Shown: positions 25,175 through 34,493, numbered from the stretch's first letter. The stretch: DNA of 64,000 nucleotides from JAFLTL01 sp964389525 (GCA_964389525.1 CAYMEX010000005.1:1-64000); one strand, 5' to 3'. Notes: generated from the sequence alone by a model not told the origin. Translations and numbers: made by a program.

Positions 25175-28152
25175 CGGTCGAGAGACTTGAGTAGTAGATT
25201 CATCAGTTGCTGGCGTGTTTTGCTGTCCTGGATTGTCTCAAATGGAAATCCCAGCGTCACTGCGCTGTAACCCTTTCTTTTGGTCAGGATACCTGCAGCA
25301 TTGCCCGTCTCCGGATATGTCAGGAGAGTGGTGGATTTGGTCTGGTCTGACGGCAGAAGCGCCTCGACACTCTCGACTGCGTAGAAATCAGGGTTGATCT
25401 CCGTCGCAAACTTCATGTCGATGATCTCGCCCCCTTTCAGTATGTTGTTTGGCAGACTCTTGGCGTTGCCTGTCATCACACGTCCTCCGCTGTATGTCAC
25501 GCCGAGCACCTCATTGGCAAATTTCTTGCCCGTCTCGGCTGTCACGGTTTCGGTCGAGGGGTTGTCCCAAAGATCGCTCAGCACATAGCTGCCGCTGACG
25601 ATAACGTCGCCGCCGCTCTCGGTGTGGCGGCGCAGAGCCTCCTGAAGCAGTGGCGGCAGGGCGCCGTATTTCCTCAGTCCGGGCACAAGCTCGATCGTCT
25701 TCTGCTTGCCGAGCGCGATGTCGACGATGCCGCCGTTGCGGTGATCGTGCAGCGGGCTTGTGAACGCCTCAAGGCTTTCCGACACAAACGGATATCCGGC
25801 GGCGAGTATCGCCGCGCCGTGCAGCGATACATAGTCCTGCGTGTTGCCCGCGATTATGGTTGTATCGTAGTTGTCGGTCGATGCGCCGAAGCCGCCGAGG
25901 TCGTCGTTGGCCCATTCAGAGAAGCGGTCGAAGTCATACTGGCTTCCGATGAAACTTATGTCATTCATGTAGGGGACGCCGTGGTCTTTCTCGTCGCTGA
26001 ACCCGGCATGTTCGCCGTCGTCAAACCAGTCGGGACCGCTGATGCGCGTAAATCCGTTGACCACCGTCACCTCAGGCCCTTTGGTCTGTTTGGGAGTGCC
26101 TACGGCAAGCACTTCCGACGGGAAGCTTTTGCCTCCTGAGTTCCCGGCCGTGATCCTGAACGAATAGACCGTCCCGGGTCGTGCGCCTCTGAAAAGATAG
26201 CGCGGCACGTCCACGCGGGCCACCTTCTTGAATGCGCCGACGCCTGTGCGCATTTCCACGTCATACCACTCGGGCTCGGCTGTCGGTTCGAGCGGATCTT
26301 CGGTCGGCTGCCATGTGAGCAGATAGGCTCCTTTGTTCGCTTTGTCGTGGCCTATCGCAAAATTGCCGACAGGCAGCGGCTGTATCATGTACATGCGGTT
26401 GTCGCGCTCGGCAAGATACCAGAGCATGCCCTTGTAGACAGCGCGGGCAACCGTAAACCTGAATGTCGGGTCAAGACCCATCCTCATGTCTGGAAAATTC
26501 TGGTGGCTCAGCAGCTCGAGCAGAAATGCCGGCACGCGGCTTGTGCGCGCCTCGGCGTAGTTTTTGTCGAACATCGAGCGGCGCGTCCACGTCGAGTCTA
26601 CCGTGGCGCGTATGTCGTTGACGATCGTCGTCACCACATAGTCTGCCAGATCGCGTCCCGCCAGGCGCGACCGGCCGCCGCCTCCCGCTTTGCCGCCGTC
26701 GGTGCTGTAGATCGCCAGTGTGCCTACGGTCGAGTCATCGTAGGTCAGGCCGGCGTCGGTGTGCCATCCCATCGAGAAGTCTATGGGTATGCCCAGACCC
26801 TTCCAGCCCGGGTTCATCGACGACCCGCCGCTGAGATAGTTCACCCACGGGCCGCGCCCCTTGTAGTCGTCGGCGTAGTCCGACACGTGGTTCGACACCG
26901 AGTAGACCGAGTCAGGGATGCCCGACCACTGCATGAAGTAACGCGCCCCCTCGCAGAAACGGGGATATCCGCTCGTTGTCGGCTCGTTGCTTCCGCGTTT
27001 TCCCGAGCTTCTCATTATGTTGCCCATGCCGCCGCCGATTTTCACGGCATCGGCTGTGAGTGTGGCGTTGGCTCCGGGGCAGATATTGCTGAGAGTGACG
27101 ATCTTGCGTATGCCTTTATCAAACTCGAAGTCGCCGAGATAGATCCATGTGCCTGCTCCCATTGCCTGATTGACAGTGAAATGCTCGTCGCCGCCGAGGC
27201 CGTGCACAGTGTATGGTGCCGCATGAGCCGGACGCTCGCTCGCGCCGTAGCTCACATACACGGCATAACGCCCGCGCTCGGGTATCTCGGCCGAATACTC
27301 TACCGTCGACGACTCGGCTTTGCGGTCAACGGTCGTTACCGCGCGGTATTTGCCCGCCTTGAACGGATTTTCTCTGTCGGTGAGCGTAGCACGCGGCAGT
27401 CCGAACCCTGCCCCTGCGGCGTCATGCCACTGGTGCTTTCCGTCGGTCTCGCTGTAGCCTCCGCTCGAGGCGGCTCCGCCGTCGCGGTCGATTATGATTT
27501 CTACTGTCGACGTGTCACGTTCGCGCGGACAGAGCACATAGGCGCCCGCATTCTCGAGCATCGGTATCAGAAACGGATAGACATACCCGGTCGTGTATAG
27601 ATCTTCGACGGTCTGCATTATCTTTCCGCGCTGCCACTGCCACCGGTCGGTGCGTTTCTCGAAATATCGGCCGTGGCTCGGCCAGAGAGCGATGTTGGCG
27701 CCGGTCATACCCTTGTCGTAGTCCGTTTCGTCGAGACGACGCACAAAAGGCCGCGTCTCGCTTGGACCGGGGTTCTTTTTCGGCGCACCGCGCAGGAGAC
27801 GTTCGACAGGCGTTTTTCCCACAAGTAGTCTTATCGTGTAGTCTCGCTGGTTTTCAGGCAGAGCCTCGGCGAGTGCGCTGTATAGCGATTCAAGATCCTC
27901 CTCGGTGTAAGGCAGATAGCCCGCACGGTCGTTGCAGACCAGCGTCACGGTTTTGGCGGATGTGTTTACATTGGCCGATTTCACTGTTATGCCCGCGATG
28001 TTGGTGTAGGCGGGCAGCCAGTTTCGGAAAGCCTCGGTCAGGGCTGTTTCAAGCACACCGGCTCTGTGTGTTTTGCGGCGGGCGGCATCAGCGGGGAGCA
28101 CCGTCATTGCCACGGCAAGAGCCAGTATTGTTCGGGTCAGAAATGAGGACAT
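25171..28152 (-). CDS. Exported amidase-3-like protein with inserted golvesin-type domain
   Basis: A 993-residue exported protein of the kind often labelled xanthan lyase in Bacteroidota. After a signal peptide (residues 1-23) comes what reads as an N-acetylmuramoyl-L-alanine amidase (Amidase_3) domain in two parts: ALWPSHGRYFE (His160) with Glu183 in QTVEDLY, and GAYVLCPRERDT; then, after about 240 residues, GWHTDAG (His464) and RVPAFLLELLSHQNF (Glu546). Between them lies a golvesin-like beta domain (YAVYVSYGASERPAHAAPYT). A fibronectin-III-like stretch (about 610-710) and a C-terminal alpha/beta domain follow. It is the first gene of the salvage operon. Amidase activity is inferred from the residue pattern. 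Confidence 0.75.
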   Translation of the reverse strand: MSSFLTRTILALAVAMTVLPADAARRKTHRAGVLETALTEAFRNWLPAYTNIAGITVKSANVNTSAKTVTLVCNDRAGYLPYTEEDLESLYSALAEALPENQRDYTIRLLVGKTPVERLLRGAPKKNPGPSETRPFVRRLDETDYDKGMTGANIALWPSHGRYFEKRTDRWQWQRGKIMQTVEDLYTTGYVYPFLIPMLENAGAYVLCPRERDTSTVEIIIDRDGGAASSGGYSETDGKHQWHDAAGAGFGLPRATLTDRENPFKAGKYRAVTTVDRKAESSTVEYSAEIPERGRYAVYVSYGASERPAHAAPYTVHGLGGDEHFTVNQAMGAGTWIYLGDFEFDKGIRKIVTLSNICPGANATLTADAVKIGGGMGNIMRSSGKRGSNEPTTSGYPRFCEGARYFMQWSGIPDSVYSVSNHVSDYADDYKGRGPWVNYLSGGSSMNPGWKGLGIPIDFSMGWHTDAGLTYDDSTVGTLAIYSTDGGKAGGGGRSRLAGRDLADYVVTTIVNDIRATVDSTWTRRSMFDKNYAEARTSRVPAFLLELLSHQNFPDMRMGLDPTFRFTVARAVYKGMLWYLAERDNRMYMIQPLPVGNFAIGHDKANKGAYLLTWQPTEDPLEPTAEPEWYDVEMRTGVGAFKKVARVDVPRYLFRGARPGTVYSFRITAGNSGGKSFPSEVLAVGTPKQTKGPEVTVVNGFTRISGPDWFDDGEHAGFSDEKDHGVPYMNDISFIGSQYDFDRFSEWANDDLGGFGASTDNYDTTIIAGNTQDYVSLHGAAILAAGYPFVSESLEAFTSPLHDHRNGGIVDIALGKQKTIELVPGLRKYGALPPLLQEALRRHTESGGDVIVSGSYVLSDLWDNPSTETVTAETGKKFANEVLGVTYSGGRVMTGNAKSLPNNILKGGEIIDMKFATEINPDFYAVESVEALLPSDQTKSTTLLTYPETGNAAGILTKRKGYSAVTLGFPFETIQDSKTRQQLMNLLLKSLDR

Positions 28153-28397
28153 GTAGCGATATGTGGGGGAGAGACGGATTGGTCAGGTGAAAAGTGATTG
28201 GTTCTGTAAAGTTACTCAAAAAATCCCGATGAAGTGATAAACTTGACGCATTCGGTGTTAGATACCGCCGTATTTAACTTTTACGGCAAATTATATCAAA
28301 TAAAAGTTATAATCTCGGTTATGTTTGATTATTTGTTTCGTTTTCTCAAGGCATAATGTTATTTTTGCAATATATAAAACCAACCATTCACAAAACA
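28153..28397. promoter_or_regulatory. Divergent intergenic region with -7 box for tatA
   Basis: The gap between the salvage operon and tatA. On the plus strand TATTTTTG (28360-28367) fits TAnnTTTG, 30 bases before the tatA ATG; a TTTG at 28332-28335 is somewhat too far upstream for an ideal -33. I found no matching box on the minus strand for the salvage operon. Confidence 0.45.
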
Positions 28398-28616
28398 ATG
28401 ATGAATTTAGACCTTTTTATAACTCTGTTCCTCCAGAATATCGGAGGGCCGCAGATGATAATTATTCTGGCTGTGATACTTCTTCTCTTTGGCGGCAAGA
28501 AGATACCCGAGCTTATGCACGGCATCGGCAAGGGAGTCCGTTCGTTCAAGAAAGGCCTCGCCGACATTGAGGAGGACGTGAAAGATATCGACAGACAGGA
28601 GTCAAAAGAGAAGTAA
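28398..28616 (+). CDS. tatA: Twin-arginine translocase subunit TatA/TatE
   Basis: A 72-residue membrane protein forming the pore-like part of the Tat system, which exports folded proteins. From MMNLDLFITLFL there is one transmembrane helix (about 18-32), the hinge LLFGGKKIPEL, an amphipathic helix (GIGKGVRSFKKGLADIEED) and an acidic/basic tail. The longer frame upstream of 28398 has no support. It lies about 150 bases before tatC. Confidence 0.93.
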   Translation: MMNLDLFITLFLQNIGGPQMIIILAVILLLFGGKKIPELMHGIGKGVRSFKKGLADIEEDVKDIDRQESKEK

Positions 28617-28763
28617 GGATAACAGCTTTTTAGGCTGAACAGGTACTACAATTGGATTAAGGCAATCGGCAGCTTCATTGCCACGGTTTTTCTGCATACC
28701 GGTGTGTGGCGGCAGAATGATCGTGCATCGGTAGTATGCCGACACATGTCTTTTTTGGAAAAT

Positions 28764-29624
28764 ATGACGACAGGCAATAACGCGGAAATGGGGTTCTGGG
28801 ATCACCTTGAGGCACTTCGCGGTGTCTTGTTCAAGATCGCCATCGTGGTGTTTGTGGCTGCGGTCGTGCTTTTCATATCGATGCACCGCCTCATGGACAA
28901 CGTGATTCTTGCTCCATGTCATCCCGACTTTCCGCTCTACAAAGCATTGTCGTTCATTAACGGAAGCGGTGATTCGTCATGGGTGCCCGCGTTGGGAGGC
29001 GATGATTTCCACGTCACGCTGGTAAGCATCGAGCTCACATCGCAGTTCTTCATTCACATGTCTCTCTCATGCTGGCTTGCGGTCATACTCACCTTCCCGA
29101 TACTTATTTATCTGATCTGGACATTCGTCCGTCCGGGCCTGCTGCCGGGAGAGCGTCGGGGAGCCGTGAAGGCGTTTGCGTTCGGCAACATCATGTTCTA
29201 TGCCGGAGTTGCGGTAGGATACTTCCTTGTGTTTCCTCTGACTCTGCGCTTCCTCGCCGGATATCAGCTCAGTGAGTCGATACCAAATACGCTGTCGATA
29301 TCCTCATACATGGACAACTTTCTCACCATCATCCTGCTCATGGGGGTGGTGTTCGAGCTGCCGCTTCTTGCGTGGCTTCTTGGCCGTATGGGACTTCTCA
29401 CGCGCGACTTCTTCAGCAAATACCGTCGCCACGCGGTTGTGGCGTTGCTGATCGCAGCGGCGATCATCACTCCCACAGGCGATCCGTTCACGCTGTTCAT
29501 GGTGTTCATGCCCATCTACATACTTTGGGAAGGATCGGCGATGCTTGTTCCTGCAAAATCTCCCGATCCGCTCGACGATGAAGAGGAGAGCGACAGTTCG
29601 GCCATAGACTCGGCCGCATCCTGA
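28764..29624 (+). CDS. tatC: Sec-independent protein translocase TatC
   Basis: The polytopic receptor of the Tat pathway, which recognises twin-arginine signal peptides. I take ATG 28764 (MTTGNNAEMGFWDHLEALRG), 287 residues; ATG 28746 in the same frame is an alternative. FWDHLEALRG near the N-terminus is the family signature, followed by six hydrophobic helices and the conserved FVRPGLLPGERRG and FGNIMFYAGVAVGYFLVFP. A poly-acidic tail ends the protein (DDEEESD). With tatA it forms a two-gene unit; no tatB is nearby, as usual in Bacteroidota. Confidence 0.94.
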   Translation: MTTGNNAEMGFWDHLEALRGVLFKIAIVVFVAAVVLFISMHRLMDNVILAPCHPDFPLYKALSFINGSGDSSWVPALGGDDFHVTLVSIELTSQFFIHMSLSCWLAVILTFPILIYLIWTFVRPGLLPGERRGAVKAFAFGNIMFYAGVAVGYFLVFPLTLRFLAGYQLSESIPNTLSISSYMDNFLTIILLMGVVFELPLLAWLLGRMGLLTRDFFSKYRRHAVVALLIAAAIITPTGDPFTLFMVFMPIYILWEGSAMLVPAKSPDPLDDEEESDSSAIDSAAS

Positions 29625-29656
29625 CGGTATTACTCTGTGAACCATATACAATAATG

Positions 29657-29685
29657 CCGGGGCGACCGCAATGGCCGCCCCGGCT
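29657..29685. terminator. Bidirectional terminator between tatC and the OmpA gene
   Basis: GCCGGGGCG (29657-29665) and CGCCCCGGC (29677-29685) form a 9-base-pair GC-rich stem between two convergent genes; the flanking T-runs are short on both sides. Confidence 0.65.
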
Positions 29686-29708
29686 TGTTTATATCTCGGC
29701 TGTAATGC

Positions 29709-30923
29709 TTATTCTACAGGTATGAAGATAACGATACGGTTCCAGTTGTTGGTGTCGTATAGCTGTGTGTCGCTTCCTGCCGCCTCAAGCACAAGACGGT
29801 CGGGGCTGATACCGTAGTTGTTGATCAGAAGGTCGGCTACTGCGGTTGCGCGCTTCTCCGACAGCTTCATGTTGTAGTTGCTTGTACCGGTGTCTTTGTC
29901 GGCATATCCGCGCACTACGATGGCAAGGTCGGGGTTCTGGATAAGATACTGGGCGACATTGTAGACATTGACCTGCTCCTCAGGAGTGATGACCGACGAG
30001 TTGAGGTTGAATCTGACGGTTGCGAGTATAGGAGCCGGCGCCGGGTCGGGGCACTCGACAACTGTGACTTCGGGGCAGGGGAGCTGCGACTCGGCGGCCG
30101 CAAGGGCTGCGCCGGTTGCGGCAAGATCGCTGCGCAGCGAGTTGATCTCGTTGTTGAGGCCTGCGATGTATGCAAGATCGTCACACGGGCTGTAGGTGCT
30201 GAATCTGCGCGGTCCCAGGTTGATCGAAACACCGGCAATAGCCGTAGCGTTGATATCGATGGGCTTTCCGCCGACAACATTGTTGAAATTGTCGCCGAAA
30301 AATCCGAGACGTCCCTCAAGGAAGAGATCGACATAGTCACATGTGCGGAAACGCACCTGCAGGCCGGCCGACACGGGCAGTGTCACCGAAGTCTTTTTGG
30401 GCTTGCCGTTGTTGTCGTAGACATTGATCGCGTCGCTCCTGAAGCCGCGTGCATAGCCTACGCCGATGCCGACAAACGGTATGACTGATACGGGGCGTTT
30501 CTCGTCAACACCGAGAACCGAGTTAAAGGCATCCCACATGATATCAAAGTCACCTTCGGCCATCTTGGCTCTGGAGATGTTGCCGCCGTTCCACTTGAGC
30601 TGGCGGTAGCTGGCACTTGCGCGCCATGCGAAATAAGGCGAGAACCAGCGGCCGAATCCTGCCTGGAAATTAGGCTGCATACGGCGTTTGGCGTCGCCTC
30701 TGTACAGCATGTTCTCTACATAGGGAATATCGATACCCGCGCCAAGCTGGATAAACCAGTTTTTGTCATTTGTCGCATTGTAGAACGTCTTGCACGGCTC
30801 GTCGGCCACGACGGCCGTCATGGTCTCCTCGACCACTGCGTCCTGTGCATGTGCGTTGAATGTTGAAGGGATAAAACTTCCGCCTGCGATGGCGGCAAGT
30901 GTCACCAGTACGTGCTTTTTCAT
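29709..30923 (-). CDS. OmpA-family outer-membrane protein
   Basis: A 404-residue protein from ATG 30923 (MKKHVLVTLAAIAGGSFIPS). A signal peptide ending near NAHAQ is followed by a barrel region of about 240 residues with paired aromatic strands (WFIQLGAGIDIPYVEN, VSVIPFVGIGVGYARGF), a short helical/coiled segment (IAGLNNEINSLRSDLAATG), and the OmpA-like peptidoglycan-binding domain (TVRFNLNSSVITPEE, VVRGYADKDTG, NYNMKLSEKRATAVADLL). It is related in layout to the OmpA protein at 16322 but is not a recent duplicate. Monocistronic, facing tatC. Confidence 0.9.
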   Translation of the reverse strand: MKKHVLVTLAAIAGGSFIPSTFNAHAQDAVVEETMTAVVADEPCKTFYNATNDKNWFIQLGAGIDIPYVENMLYRGDAKRRMQPNFQAGFGRWFSPYFAWRASASYRQLKWNGGNISRAKMAEGDFDIMWDAFNSVLGVDEKRPVSVIPFVGIGVGYARGFRSDAINVYDNNGKPKKTSVTLPVSAGLQVRFRTCDYVDLFLEGRLGFFGDNFNNVVGGKPIDINATAIAGVSINLGPRRFSTYSPCDDLAYIAGLNNEINSLRSDLAATGAALAAAESQLPCPEVTVVECPDPAPAPILATVRFNLNSSVITPEEQVNVYNVAQYLIQNPDLAIVVRGYADKDTGTSNYNMKLSEKRATAVADLLINNYGISPDRLVLEAAGSDTQLYDTNNWNRIVIFIPVE

Positions 30924-31142
30924 CTGATGTAGTAAAAATAAGAATGAGGTTGTCATGTGTCAGGATGCCTCCCGGGTGTCATATGTTGTGGTTGGGAGCT
31001 ATGAGAGGCTCGCCTGCTATTGTATAACACATCCGTTTTTTCTTGGGTTCATTACCCTCGCTTTTTTCACATTGAAGCTCGAAATCTCCGGTCAGGTTGT
31101 TAAATCATTGCCATCGCTGCTTTTTATAATGCTAAAAAAGCG

Positions 31143-31150
31143 TATCTTTG
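31143..31150 (+). promoter_or_regulatory. -7 box for the tRNA-Leu gene
   Basis: TATCTTTG fits TAnnTTTG and lies 31 bases before the mature tRNA 5' end. No clear -33 TTG is seen at the usual spacing. Confidence 0.5.
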
Positions 31151-31181
31151 CCGACGGAATGAATCTTTCGGGATTCCTTCT

Positions 31182-31268
31182 GCTCCGATGGTGGAATGGT
31201 AGACACGAGGGACTTAAAATCCCTTGACCATTGCGGTTGTGCGGGTTCGAGTCCCGCTCGGAGCACCA
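31182..31268 (+). tRNA. tRNA-Leu (anticodon TAA)
   Basis: An 87-base class II tRNA. GCTCCGA at the 5' end pairs with TCGGAGC before ACCA; the anticodon stem AGGGA/TCCCT closes the loop CTTAAAA, giving anticodon TAA; an extended variable arm follows and the T arm is GCGGG-TTCGAGT-CCCGC. The CCA end is encoded. Confidence 0.96.
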
Positions 31269-31278
31269 ATAAATAAAT

Positions 31279-31316
31279 CAACGCCCCCGACTCTGCCGAC
31301 AGGCTCGGGGGCGTTG
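31279..31316. terminator. Terminator between tRNA-Leu and cdd
   Basis: CAACGCCCCCGA (31279-31290) and TCGGGGGCGTTG (31305-31316) form a perfect 12-base-pair stem, with A/T-rich tracts on both sides, so it can serve the tRNA and the convergent cytidine deaminase gene. Confidence 0.85.
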
Positions 31317-31334
31317 AATTTTATTGAATATTTT

Positions 31335-31811
31335 TTAGAAAGAGGTGAACGCAAGCGGCACAAGCGATGCCACCGATTCAGCCTCAAGCACACCGTCGCG
31401 CGAGGCCATGAGCACCCTCACGCCTTTTCCTGCGAGCTTCTCATATTCGAGAAGCACCTGCCGGCAGGCGGCACACGGGCTGATAGGATAATCGGTCAGC
31501 GATGCCGACTCACCTTCGCGGGCGGCGATGGCGATTGCCGTGAACTTACGGCCGCAGTATTTTGTACCGGCATAGAAAGCGGCCGTGCGCTCGGCGCACA
31601 ATCCCGATGGGAACGCCGCGTTCTCCTGATTGGCTCCTGTCACAATGCTTCCGTCGTTGAGTCTGATCGCCGCGCCCACATGAAAATTGCTGTAGGGTGC
31701 ATATGAGCCGTCGGTTGCAGCCTGCGCCGCAGCTACAAGCTCTTTGTCGTCACGGTCGAGTTCGTCGTGGGTGCGTTCGGTAAGTCGCAATGTGATGAGC
31801 CTTTCTTTCAT
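31335..31811 (-). CDS. cdd: Cytidine deaminase
   Basis: A 158-residue zinc enzyme of pyrimidine salvage that converts cytidine and deoxycytidine to uridine and deoxyuridine. The substrate motif is YAPYSNFHVGAA, the catalytic Cys72-Ala-Glu74 is in GLCAERTAAF, and the second zinc pair Cys113/Cys116 is in PCAACRQ. The length is typical of the bacterial enzyme with a short N-terminal extension. It lies 8 bases after the small outer-membrane protein gene on the same strand. Confidence 0.95.
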   Translation of the reverse strand: MKERLITLRLTERTHDELDRDDKELVAAAQAATDGSYAPYSNFHVGAAIRLNDGSIVTGANQENAAFPSGLCAERTAAFYAGTKYCGRKFTAIAIAAREGESASLTDYPISPCAACRQVLLEYEKLAGKGVRVLMASRDGVLEAESVASLVPLAFTSF

Positions 31812-31819
31812 TTTGTCTG

Positions 31820-32350
31820 TCAGAGATTGATGTGTACGCCGGCCTGTATGAGACCCTGTGCGCCATAGCCGAGTTCGCCGAAAACAGAGACGCTGCGGCT
31901 GACGCCATACTCGATGCCTACCGGCACAAGCTGAAACGCACAGTATGATTTGTTGTATGAGTCATCGCCTCTGGGCATCAGATGCGTTATCTCGGCACCG
32001 ATACCTGCATGGGCGTAGATCTTGATCGCACTGCGATGCCAGTAGTCATAGCGTGCGTTGAGCATGATCGCGTGGTAGGCCAGTTTGCTTCCGGGGTTTC
32101 CCTTGGTCGATGTGCTGCTGAACGTGTAGCTCGGACCGACCCAGAGCTTGGGAGCGACGCGGAAGTTGACACCGGCGGTCAGCGCACCCCATGCGTTGTT
32201 CACTTTGTGCCATCCGTCGTGCATGTCCGAAGCATCCATCTGTGTGTAGCCGCCGTAGCTGAGGCTGAGCTGTGCAGGCACTTGTGCTGTTGTTTCTGCG
32301 GCTCCGAGACCGAGAGCGATCAGGGCAGCCATGAAGATTTTTTTGATCAT
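31820..32350 (-). CDS. Small outer-membrane beta-barrel protein
   Basis: A 176-residue protein from ATG 32350. The signal peptide MIKKIFMAALIALGLGAAET ends near TTAQ, and the rest is made of amphipathic beta strands (LSLSYGGYTQMD, LWVGPSYTFSS, MLNARYDYWHR, IKIYAHAGIGAEITH, VSVFGELGYGAQGL), as in small eight-strand outer-membrane proteins. The function is unknown. It shares a transcription unit with cdd, which is probably coincidental. Confidence 0.75.
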   Translation of the reverse strand: MIKKIFMAALIALGLGAAETTAQVPAQLSLSYGGYTQMDASDMHDGWHKVNNAWGALTAGVNFRVAPKLWVGPSYTFSSTSTKGNPGSKLAYHAIMLNARYDYWHRSAIKIYAHAGIGAEITHLMPRGDDSYNKSYCAFQLVPVGIEYGVSRSVSVFGELGYGAQGLIQAGVHINL

Positions 32351-32436
32351 AGTGTGAAGAACATAGTTTTTAACGTTTGACGCATGATTATAACATCGTC
32401 GTGATGCCAATAGTTCAGCGTATACGTTCACACACT

Positions 32437-33777
32437 TTATGATCGTCGGAGCGTCGTGCGCAGGAAGAAGTACAGAAACAGAGCCGCCGCTGTGAAAAGC
32501 GACACCGAGAAGCTCAGGATCAGTCCGTAAAGACCGAGTCCGGCGGTGAATCCGAGTAGATATGACGCCGGTATGCCGATAACAACGTAGCTCACGAACG
32601 CGATCCAGAGCATAGGCATCACATTGGATGTGCCGCGGAGCGCGTTGGCGAATGTGATCTGCGTCGCGTCGCCCACCTGATACAGCAGGAGAGGGAAGAT
32701 CAGGGTGTATGTCAGGGCGATGACTGTCTGATCTTCGGTGAATGCCGCGATAAACTGGCGGTTGAGGGCCACGATCATCAGCGAGGCGGCCACGACAAGG
32801 AGCAGCATGATGTGGTAGCCTGCGAAGGCCACGCGGCGTGTGCCCTGGCGGTTGCCGAGGCCGGTCTCGTTCGACACAAGTACGGCTATGGCCGACCCGA
32901 TGCTGTAATAGATACAGAACCCGAGGGTGCTGATTATCACGAGTATCTGAAATGATGCAAGCTCAAGTGCCCCGAGCCATCCGGCCATGAGTGCGACTAC
33001 GCTGAACGAGGCCGACTCCATGGTTGACTGAAGCGACACGGGCCATGAGGTGACGTTTATCTGTCGCACCATCGGCCACGACAGGCGCGTCGAGCGGAAG
33101 CCGTCGCGATATTCACGGTTGTGCCTTCTGGTGAGGAATATGCTGGTGATCACTATGGCGCAGAGCCATCGTGCTGCCAGAGTGCTTATGCCGGCACCCT
33201 GCAGTCCCAGCTCAGGCATACCGCAGTTCCCGTATATCAGCAGCCAGTTGCCGATGATATTCAGGATATTTGATCCGAGGATTATCCACATCGGCATCGA
33301 TGTGTTTTTTATACCCCACGACCATTGGGCGAAAACCTGGAAGATCGAGATAGGTATGATGCCGCCGAGATAAAGCAGGAAGTAGGGGCGTATGATCGGC
33401 AGAAGTTCCTCCGGCTGGTCAAGACGGTCGACGTTCATATACAGGATGCCCATAAGCAGCGACACCATGAGTGTGAACAGTATGTTGACCACAAGACCGT
33501 TTTTCACAAGACCTCCGATCTGGGTCTTGCGTCCCTGCGAGAACAGTGCGCCCACAAGGGGTGTCAGGCCGTAGGAAAACCCAACGCACGCAAAGATCGC
33601 CGTGTTGAAGACGCCGTTGACAAACGAAGCCGAGGCGAGAGCCTGTGTCGAGTAGCGGCCGACCATGATGTTGTCGGCAAACCCCACGACAATCATGCCC
33701 ACCTGTCCTACCAGTATCGGCAGACCCAGGCGGGCAATCTGTATGTAATCGTTCTTGTACTTTTCCCGGAATCCCAT
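32437..33777 (-). CDS. MATE family efflux transporter
   Basis: A 446-residue multidrug/toxin extrusion transporter that uses a Na+ or H+ gradient at the inner membrane. The protein has about twelve helices in two halves; the first half opens with LGLPILVGQVGMIVVGFADNIMVGR, the common MATE signature, and a corresponding repeat starts near residue 230 (NVTSWPVSLQSTMESASFSV). Its start codon overlaps the stop of the upstream Bax-inhibitor gene by one base (TAATG). Confidence 0.93.
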   Translation of the reverse strand: MGFREKYKNDYIQIARLGLPILVGQVGMIVVGFADNIMVGRYSTQALASASFVNGVFNTAIFACVGFSYGLTPLVGALFSQGRKTQIGGLVKNGLVVNILFTLMVSLLMGILYMNVDRLDQPEELLPIIRPYFLLYLGGIIPISIFQVFAQWSWGIKNTSMPMWIILGSNILNIIGNWLLIYGNCGMPELGLQGAGISTLAARWLCAIVITSIFLTRRHNREYRDGFRSTRLSWPMVRQINVTSWPVSLQSTMESASFSVVALMAGWLGALELASFQILVIISTLGFCIYYSIGSAIAVLVSNETGLGNRQGTRRVAFAGYHIMLLLVVAASLMIVALNRQFIAAFTEDQTVIALTYTLIFPLLLYQVGDATQITFANALRGTSNVMPMLWIAFVSYVVIGIPASYLLGFTAGLGLYGLILSFSVSLFTAAALFLYFFLRTTLRRS

Positions 33778-34493
33778 TAGTCGCGGCTCGATCCGAAGAA
33801 GCGCAACAGATACAGGAACAGGTTGATGAAGTCAAGATAAAGTGTCAGTGCGCCGATAGTGGCGAGAGCCGACGGGTTGAATCCTGCCGAATGTGCGGCA
33901 AGAGTCTTGATCTTCTGGGTGTCCCACGCTGTCAGGCCGATGAAGATAAGCACACCTGCGATCGAGATTATCCAGTCGAGCGTCGAGTTGGCCCAGAACA
34001 GGTTGACAACGATGCAGATGATCAGTCCCCACAATGCCATGTAGAGGAAGGAGCCGACCTTGGTAAGATCCTTCTCTGTGAAATATCCGTAGATGCTCAT
34101 GGCACCGAATGTGCCGGCTGTGATCAGAAATGTCTTGAAGATCGAGGGAAGGCTGTAGGCCACGAATATGAGCGACAGCGAAAGACCGTTGACGATGGCG
34201 AACAGATAGAACAGCCCGGTGGCCATCGTGGGCTTCATGCGTGTGACGCCACCCGAGATGCCCAGCACAAGCAGTATCTCGACGATAAAGATGCCCCAGT
34301 AGATCCAGCGGTTCTGTATCAGAGTCATCTGAAACTCGGGAGCGATGGCGGCAACGCCCCATGCCACGGCGGCAGTGAGCAGCAGCCCGAGAAACATTTT
34401 TACATACACACGCTTCATTACCTGACTGACGCGCTGGTCGAGCGACTCAGCGTAGACGGGAGGTGTGGGAGGGAGATTGTAGTAGTTGTTCAT
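33777..34493 (-). CDS. Bax inhibitor-1/YccA family membrane protein
   Basis: A 238-residue protein with seven hydrophobic helices of the BI-1 (TMBIM) family; bacterial members act as pH-sensitive calcium leak channels or interact with membrane proteases. The N-terminal NNYYNLPPTPPVYAES is a Pro-rich tail; LTAWDTQKIKTLAAHS in the next-to-last part carries the conserved acidic residues of the family, and the last helix ends in DFINLFLYLLRFFG. It is the upstream partner of the MATE gene. Confidence 0.92.
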   Translation of the reverse strand: MNNYYNLPPTPPVYAESLDQRVSQVMKRVYVKMFLGLLLTAAVAWGVAAIAPEFQMTLIQNRWIYWGIFIVEILLVLGISGGVTRMKPTMATGLFYLFAIVNGLSLSLIFVAYSLPSIFKTFLITAGTFGAMSIYGYFTEKDLTKVGSFLYMALWGLIICIVVNLFWANSTLDWIISIAGVLIFIGLTAWDTQKIKTLAAHSAGFNPSALATIGALTLYLDFINLFLYLLRFFGSSRD

